Of a stretch of 55,984 bases of DNA, positions 50,632 through 55,984 are shown piece by piece. Both the position numbers and the translations under genes were made by a program. The stretch lies in the NCBI RefSeq assembly GCF_001039575.1, contig NZ_JIBT01000048.1, positions 1 to 55,984 of the forward strand, read 5' to 3'. The number at the start of each line of letters is the position of its first letter. Position 1 is the stretch's first letter. The notes beneath the pieces are model-generated. The model saw only the letters and a list, made by a program, of their open reading frames with translations. It was not told the DNA's origin and searched no databases. The stretch comes from Halomonas sp. PR-M31 (GTDB taxonomy: Bacteria > Pseudomonadota > Gammaproteobacteria > Pseudomonadales > Halomonadaceae).

Positions 50632-52214
50632 GTGCAAGAATTCAATATCACATGGATCGATATCGCCGTCGTCGTCATTTACCTGTTTGCCAGTCGCGCC
50701 ATCCCGCTATGGCTGAATCGGGGCACGAAATCAGATACGGGCGGCTTCTTTCTAGGCGGTCGGAACTTCGTCTGGCCGATGATCGGTTTTTCGTTGTTTG
50801 CCACCAACATGTCCGGCGCGTCCTTTGTGGGTATGGCCGGCGCAGGCTACAGCTCGGGGATCGCAGTCTACAGCTATGAGTGGATCGCCGCGGTGGCGCT
50901 GGTCATCTTCATCTTCATACTCCTGCCGTTTTATCTACGCTCCGGCGTGTTCACCATGCCGGAGTTTCTCGAACGGCGCTTTGATTCCCGCTCGCGCTAC
51001 ATATTCGCCGGCATGCTGATTTTTCTGAGCATCTTTCTCGACTGCGCGGGGGCGCTCTACGCCGGGGGGCTGGTGATCCAGACTCTTTTCCCGAACATTG
51101 ATCTCTGGATGGGCGTGCTGGTACTGACGATACTTGCCGGCATCATGTCATTCTTCGGCGGGCTCGGGGCGGTGGTAATCAGTGACACGATCCAGGCCTG
51201 CGTGCTGCTAATCGGCGCGACCATGGTGTTCATTGCCGGGCTCTACGCGATTCCCTCCTGGGAGGCCATGGTCCAGGCCGCCCCGGAAAACGGCATGAGC
51301 ATCATCCGGCCCATCGACGATCCCAGCCTGCCCTGGCCCGGCCTGTTTGGCGTGCTGATCATCGGCATCTATTTCTGGGCCAACAACCAGCTGATCGTGC
51401 AGCGTACCCTGGGGGCCAAAACCCTGGATCACGGCCGCTGGGGCTCGATCTTCGCCGGTTTCTTGAAGCTCACCTCGTTGTTTCTCATGATCCTGCCCGG
51501 ACTGATGGCGTTGACGCTGTACCCCGATCTGAAGACGCCGGATCTGGCCTTTCCGACCATCGCCTTCGATCTGCTGCCCATCGTCCTGCGCGGCATCGTG
51601 CTGGCGGCGCTGATCGCCGCGATAACTTCGACCGTCGACTCGATTCTCAATTCGGTGTCGACCATGGTGACCATGGACTTCGTCAAGCCTCTGCGCCCCC
51701 AGACCAGTGATGCGGCCCTGGTGCGCATTGGTCAGATGACCACCGTGGTCATCATGGTGATCGTCGTGCTCTGGGCGCCGCAGATCATCCATTTCCCATC
51801 CTTGTGGAGCTATTTCCAGTCGATTCTGGCCTACGTGACCCCGCCGGTCGTTGCGATCTTCTTTGTCGGTATCCTCTGGCGCGGTGCCACCCCGACCGGG
51901 GCATTCGCTGCGTTCGTGGGTGCCTGGGGATCGGCATTCTGGGATTTTTCACCATTCAGGTCGGAGGTCTGGTGGACTTTCATTTCCTTTATTCCGCCAG
52001 CGTGCTGCTCTTCGTCGGTCTTGCGCTGATCATCGGCGTCAGCCTGATTACTCAGCACAAGCCGGGCGAGGAGGTCGATGAGCTGATCTGGACGACTCAG
52101 ATTCTGAAAGACGAGTCCGAAGAGCTTGCCGCCAAGCCGGCCTGGCAGAACTATCGTTATCAGTCAATGGTGCTGATGGCCGTCACCGCGATTATCGTCA
52201 TCTGGTTCTGGTAG
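50632..52214 (+). CDS. SGLT-type sodium/sugar symporter (frameshifted in this sequence)
   Basis: The SSS family member has about 14 membrane helices. It has the SGLT-type sequence WANNQLIVQRTLGAK, and the Na2-site helix LIAAITSTVDSILNSVSTMVTMDF, as in vSGLT. A sugar or polyol is the likely substrate. The frame breaks near 51920: VGAWGSAFW ends in a stop at 52029, while the frame one base earlier carries LGIGILGFFTIQVGG to 52214. An added base restores it; I take it as an error. The start is GTG 50632 with GGAG before it. The binding-protein gene begins 24 bp downstream. Confidence 0.85.
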
Positions 52215-52238
52215 CGCCGCGCCCAAGGAGGACATCCT

Positions 52239-53609
52239 ATGAAAACGCCAATCGATAAAAACCTGGCCGCGCAGCCGGACACTACTCGGCGTCGCCTGCT
52301 GCTGGGCGGTCTGGGTCTCGGCGGCATGGCGGCCCTGGGCGTTTCGCCCCTGGGCGCCGCTGTGGCCGCTCAGCCGGAGGAGATCACTTTCGCCTTCGGG
52401 CCAGATGATTCCGGCAGTCTCCAGGCGCTGATCGAGGCGTTCAATCAGGAGTACGAGGGCAGGATTCGCGTGCGCTATCAGCTGATGCCCCGCTCCACGG
52501 ATGACTTTTACCGTCAGATCAGCTCGGACTTCGACGTGGACTCTTCCCGCATCGACGTCTTCGGGGGCGATATGGTCTGGACCGCCGCCTTTGCCAGTCG
52601 CGGTTATGTCACGGATGTGACTGCCCGTCTCAACGATGCCTATGGGCCGGGTGATTTTCTAGATACGCCGCTCAATTCCGTAGGCTATCGCAACCGTTTC
52701 TGGGGCGTGCCCTGGTATACGGACGCAGGCATGCTCTACTACCGTCGCGATCTGCTCGAATCCGCCGGGCATGACAATCCCCCCGCAAGCTGGGACGAGC
52801 TTGCGCGGATAGCAGGCGATGTGCGCGACAAGACTGGCACGAAGTACGGTTTCGTCTTCCAGGGCGCCCAGTACGAAGGCGGCGTCGCCAACATGCTGGA
52901 ATTTCTGTGGAGCGCTGGAGGCCGCGTGCTCACCGGTAATCTATCCACCGCCGCGGCCTTCGGCATGGACGTAAGCTCCCCCAACGTCATCACGATTAAC
53001 AGCGCGGACTCGGCCCGGGGGGTGAGCATCGCGCGTGAGTTGATCGAAAACGGTGTCGCTCCTCAGGAAGTGGCAAGTTTTCGTGAAGAAGATGCCACCC
53101 GGGCGTTCTTGAACGGCGACGCCGTTTTCATGCGTAACTGGCCGTTCGCTTACGGCTTGATCGACGAAAAAGGCTCCAAACTCAGCGCCGATCAGATCGG
53201 TATTGCGCCCATTCCCAGAGAGCGCCCTGGCGGTAACTCCTATGGCTGCCTGGGGGGCTGGAATCTAATGATCAACGCGCAATCGTCGAAACAGGACGCG
53301 GCCTGGGAGTTCATCCGCTTCGCCGCGTCTCCCGAGCGCCAGGCACAGCGTGCCCGGGATGGCGGGTTTCTGCCCACCCTCAGCGCCCTGTACGACGATG
53401 AAAAGCTGCTCGAGCAGGTGCCGGTCATGGCGCTTGGCCGCCGCGCCATCGACGATGCCCGGCTGCGTCCAGTCACGCCGTTCTATTCGGCCATGTCCCA
53501 GCGCTTGGCGATTGCGTTCAATCGCGTGCTGCGCGGCGAGTTGACCGGCCAGCAGGCCGTAAGCCAGCTACAGCGCGAGCTGCAGCTGATCCTCGACAGG
53601 CGAGGCTAG
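52239..53609 (+). CDS. Tat-exported sugar-binding protein (ABC-type SBP, CUT1-like)
   Basis: The 456-residue family-1 extracellular solute-binding protein has a twin-arginine signal (TTRRRLLLGGLGLGGMA, about residues 16-32). The hinge and ligand motifs such as VPWYTDAGMLYYRRDLLE (ThuE/LpqY-like) and GGWNLMINAQSSK suggest a di- or oligosaccharide ligand. No ABC permease or ATPase gene is adjacent; instead a Na+ symporter precedes it by 24 bp. A good GGAGGACAT site precedes the ATG. Confidence 0.85.
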   Translation: MKTPIDKNLAAQPDTTRRRLLLGGLGLGGMAALGVSPLGAAVAAQPEEITFAFGPDDSGSLQALIEAFNQEYEGRIRVRYQLMPRSTDDFYRQISSDFDVDSSRIDVFGGDMVWTAAFASRGYVTDVTARLNDAYGPGDFLDTPLNSVGYRNRFWGVPWYTDAGMLYYRRDLLESAGHDNPPASWDELARIAGDVRDKTGTKYGFVFQGAQYEGGVANMLEFLWSAGGRVLTGNLSTAAAFGMDVSSPNVITINSADSARGVSIARELIENGVAPQEVASFREEDATRAFLNGDAVFMRNWPFAYGLIDEKGSKLSADQIGIAPIPRERPGGNSYGCLGGWNLMINAQSSKQDAAWEFIRFAASPERQAQRARDGGFLPTLSALYDDEKLLEQVPVMALGRRAIDDARLRPVTPFYSAMSQRLAIAFNRVLRGELTGQQAVSQLQRELQLILDRRG

Positions 53610-53680
53610 GCGCGTGCTAGCGCCCGTCGGCAAGCGTCAGGCCATCGACAACATGTCGGCTCACGTTCCGGAGACAAACA

Positions 53681-54112
53681 ATGAAAATGTACCCCACGAA
53701 GATCATGGTGGCCGTTGACGGATCGACCGCCTCGGATCGCGCCATTACCCAGGCGCTCGAACTCAGTGCCGCCACGGGATCAGAGCTGCATATGCTGCTC
53801 GTTGGCCTCATTTCGCCCTGGACGCACCCGGACACGCTCTCTGAAACCCAGTTCGGCCGGTTGAAAAAGGAAAGTCAGAAGCGGCTGGATCAAGAGGTGG
53901 AGAAGGCCAAAGCCGGCGGTGCCCACGCGGTGGTGGCGCACCTGCGCATGGGGCGCGTGGATACGGAAATCCTGCGGCTGGCGGAAGAGATCGAAGTAGG
54001 ATTGCTGGTGGTGGGCAACCGCGGTCGGGAATCCTTGGCCCGGGTCATGCTAGGCAACGACTCAGAGAGCATCGTTCGCCACGCGCCTTGTTCGGTGCTG
54101 GTCGTGCGCTGA
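53681..54112 (+). CDS. Universal stress protein (UspA family)
   Basis: The 143-residue protein has the Usp fold with the ATP-binding signature G-x2-G-x9-G in GNRGRESLARVMLGN, which lacks only the final Ser/Thr. The N-terminal KIMVAVDGSTAS is typical. It follows the sugar-binding protein by 71 bp with no terminator between, so it is likely in the same operon. In Halomonas elongata a Usp (TeaD) is encoded with the TeaABC ectoine transporter and lowers its activity; a similar role is possible here by analogy only. Confidence 0.83.
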   Translation: MKMYPTKIMVAVDGSTASDRAITQALELSAATGSELHMLLVGLISPWTHPDTLSETQFGRLKKESQKRLDQEVEKAKAGGAHAVVAHLRMGRVDTEILRLAEEIEVGLLVVGNRGRESLARVMLGNDSESIVRHAPCSVLVVR

Positions 54113-54145
54113 GTCCGGTCTTTCATCATTCTTTCGACATGGCGC

Positions 54146-55069
54146 TTACGAAATCCTGTCGTAGGGTTCGTCCCAGTAGGGCGGGTCGTTGAAACGCTCG
54201 GCGAAGAAATCGACGAAGGCGCGCACGCGCCGGGAGGGATGACGGGTCTGGGGCCAGACCGCCTGCAGATGGACTCGGGACCAGGTGTACTCCGTCAGTA
54301 CCGGCACAAGGCCTCCTGTTTGAATGTGACGCCAGACGATGAAGGTCGGCTCGCGGATCAGTCCCAGACCCGCAAGGGCGGCCTCCCGCAGGATATCGCC
54401 GTTGTTGGCCCGCAGGCGCACATTGATGGGCACTCGCCCGGGGGTGTTCTTGTCGCGCAGATAGGGCCAGCTAGTGGCGTCGGCAACACCGGAATAGCTC
54501 AGGCAATGATGCTGTGACAGGTCTTCAAGACGTTTTGGCGTGCCATGGCGCTCGAGATACGACGGTGCCGCGCAGACCAGATGGCGAATGCGGGTAATGC
54601 GCTTGGCAATGAAGGTGGAATCAAGCAATCCTCCAATACGCAGGGCGACATCGATGCCTTCTGCCACTAGATCCAGTCGACGGTCGTTGACGTCCAATTC
54701 CAGGTTCAAGGCCGGGTAACGCGTCATCAAACCCCCCAGGGCCGGCGCCACGTGCAGCGCGCCGAAGCTTGCCGGCACCGCTACCTTCAGGCGTCCACCG
54801 ATGGCGGCGTGCTCACCGGTAGCCGCCGTCTCGGCGTCTTGCAATTCATCGAGTACATACCGTGCCCGCCGATAGAGCGCCAGGCCCGTCTCCGTGGGCA
54901 CCAGCTGCCGAGTGGTGCGATGGAAAAGCTCCACTTTCAGACGCTGTTCCAGATCCTTGATGCGCCGACTGACCACGGATTTCGCCGTGTCCAGGCGCCG
55001 CGCCGCCGCCGTGATGCTACCGGCTTCGATGACCGCGCACAGCGTGTCCAGCTCGATGGTTCGGTTCAT
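54146..55069 (-). CDS. LysR family transcriptional regulator
   Basis: The 307-residue protein has an N-terminal helix-turn-helix (GSITAAARRLDTAKSVVSRRIKDLEQRL, about 15-42) and an effector-binding domain to residue 300. ATG 55069 is chosen because MNRTIELDTLCAVIEAG is the family's usual start. It is divergent from the SDR at 55170 across 100 bp, where it probably binds and controls that gene. Confidence 0.85.
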   Translation of the reverse strand: MNRTIELDTLCAVIEAGSITAAARRLDTAKSVVSRRIKDLEQRLKVELFHRTTRQLVPTETGLALYRRARYVLDELQDAETAATGEHAAIGGRLKVAVPASFGALHVAPALGGLMTRYPALNLELDVNDRRLDLVAEGIDVALRIGGLLDSTFIAKRITRIRHLVCAAPSYLERHGTPKRLEDLSQHHCLSYSGVADATSWPYLRDKNTPGRVPINVRLRANNGDILREAALAGLGLIREPTFIVWRHIQTGGLVPVLTEYTWSRVHLQAVWPQTRHPSRRVRAFVDFFAERFNDPPYWDEPYDRIS

Positions 55070-55169
55070 GGGTTCTCGAAAGCGCAACACTCTTTTGCCG
55101 GAAAGGCGGTCGTTTTCGTCTCGATCGAACTGTAGCGTAGCCCGTGTCAACTCACACGGAGTATTCATC

Positions 55170-55919
55170 ATGAAGCGTTTCGAAGATAAAGTCGTCGTCG
55201 TCACCGGTGGCACTACCGGCATCGGCTTCGCAGCGGCCCAGGCCTTTGTTGCGGAAGGGGCCACGGTGGTGATTACCGGCACCAACGCTGAGCGCCTGGA
55301 GAAAGCCCAGCGCGCCCTGGGCGACAAGGCCCAGGCGGTGAAGGCGGATCAGACGGACCCGGCAGCCCTGAATGAGCTGGCGGCCATCCTCGAAAAAACC
55401 CATGGCCGCGTGGACGTGCTGTTTGCCAATGCGGGGGTCACCTGGCCGGCACCCATCGAGCATATCGATGCAGGGCATGTGCGCGATCAGTTCGTGCTAA
55501 ATTTCGAGGGGCCGCTGTTCACGGTGCAAACGCTTCTGCCTTTGATGGGTAAAGGCGCCGCGATCGTATTCACCACGTCCTGCCTGGATCAGATGGGTAT
55601 GCCGGGCATGGGGGTCTATGCGGCCACCAAGGCGGCCTTGCGCTCCCTGACCCGCACTCTGGCCGCAGAGCTCAAGGAGCGCGGCATCCGCGTCAACGCG
55701 GTGGCGCCGGGACCCGTTCAAACACCGATCTACTCGAAGCTGGGCCTCAATGACGCCGATCTAGAGGAGATGACCCAGGGCATTCTTGGCAAGATACCCA
55801 TGGGGCGTTTCGGTGGGGCGGAGGAGGTGGCCAGCGCCGCACTTTATCTCGCTAGCCCCCAGGCGAGCTTCATCACCGGGGAGGAGCTTTTCGTGGATGG
55901 CGGCATGGCGACTGTCTAG
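55170..55919 (+). CDS. Short-chain dehydrogenase/reductase
   Basis: The 249-residue SDR has TGGTTGIGFAAA near residues 12-23, FANAGV near 84-89, catalytic Ser in FTTSCLDQ and YAATKAA. It resembles bacterial SDRs that are controlled by a divergent LysR gene. The ATG follows CACACGGAG. The substrate is unknown. Confidence 0.85.
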   Translation: MKRFEDKVVVVTGGTTGIGFAAAQAFVAEGATVVITGTNAERLEKAQRALGDKAQAVKADQTDPAALNELAAILEKTHGRVDVLFANAGVTWPAPIEHIDAGHVRDQFVLNFEGPLFTVQTLLPLMGKGAAIVFTTSCLDQMGMPGMGVYAATKAALRSLTRTLAAELKERGIRVNAVAPGPVQTPIYSKLGLNDADLEEMTQGILGKIPMGRFGGAEEVASAALYLASPQASFITGEELFVDGGMATV

Positions 55920-55984
55920 GGCCTGTTGACGTTTCATTCACGGCCGCGCTGGCGCCAGTTTTTATTCGGGGCAAGGCAGGAGGA
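55920..55984. other. Right-edge spacer
   Basis: The last 65 bp contain no recognised gene or regulatory site. Confidence 0.4.

Overview
The window comes from a gammaproteobacterium, most likely a Halomonas-like member of the Halomonadaceae. I base this on gene content: the EF-P modification genes epmA and epmB beside efp, the cmoA/cmoB pair, yqiA-parE-parC, a TIGR02647 protein, and many Na+-coupled symporters. G+C appears moderately high and even, with lower-G+C patches only in decayed regions. This is inference; no 16S gene or other direct taxon marker is present.

Layout. 1-6.7 kb holds the end of a homocysteine S-methyltransferase, an NADP-dependent oxidoreductase, an SSS symporter, a HAD-fold protein without its catalytic aspartates, an ATP-grasp ligase and a double-SnoaL protein. 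6.9-17.8 kb is a complete cytochrome cd1 nitrite reductase and heme d1 module. nirC and nirF are read leftward; nirS, nirD, nirL, nirG, nirH, nirJ, nirE and nirN are read rightward, followed by nnrS. NirE makes precorrin-2, NirDLGH decarboxylate siroheme, NirJ forms the oxo groups, NirF and NirN finish d1, and NirS uses it to reduce nitrite to NO. An FNR/Dnr-type box lies between nirC and nirS, and an NsrR-type box precedes nnrS.

17.9-24.5 kb carries an SDR, a SulP transporter, a lactonase, a RIO kinase, a CAP-domain protein and cmoBA. 25.4-34.8 kb is housekeeping: pgi, yqiA, parE, parC, serB and a PilZ/HD-GYP protein. A REP-like palindrome cluster separates parE and parC. 35-40.8 kb has a protealysin-like M4 protease with its emfourin inhibitor, a TIGR02647 protein, a glutamine-rich membrane protein, and epmB / efp / epmA.

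40.9-50.6 kb is accessory DNA. It contains AraC regulators, a graveyard of gene remnants, a DMT exporter with a divergent MarR, a HigBA toxin-antitoxin pair, a DUF427 protein, a Fur-box-controlled small gene, and an exported amidohydrolase plus monooxygenase pair with TetR-type operators beside a broken tetR. 50.6-56 kb has an unusual run of SGLT-type symporter, Tat-exported sugar-binding protein and universal stress protein, then a LysR regulator divergent from an SDR.

Two cautions apply. Nine genes, including essential parC, contain an apparent single-base deletion, always in the same direction. I read these as sequence errors and annotate the genes as whole. I found no CRISPR array, rRNA, tRNA, intact insertion sequence or prophage. 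The least ordinary arrangement is the symporter / binding protein / UspA run, and its interpretation is only a hypothesis.
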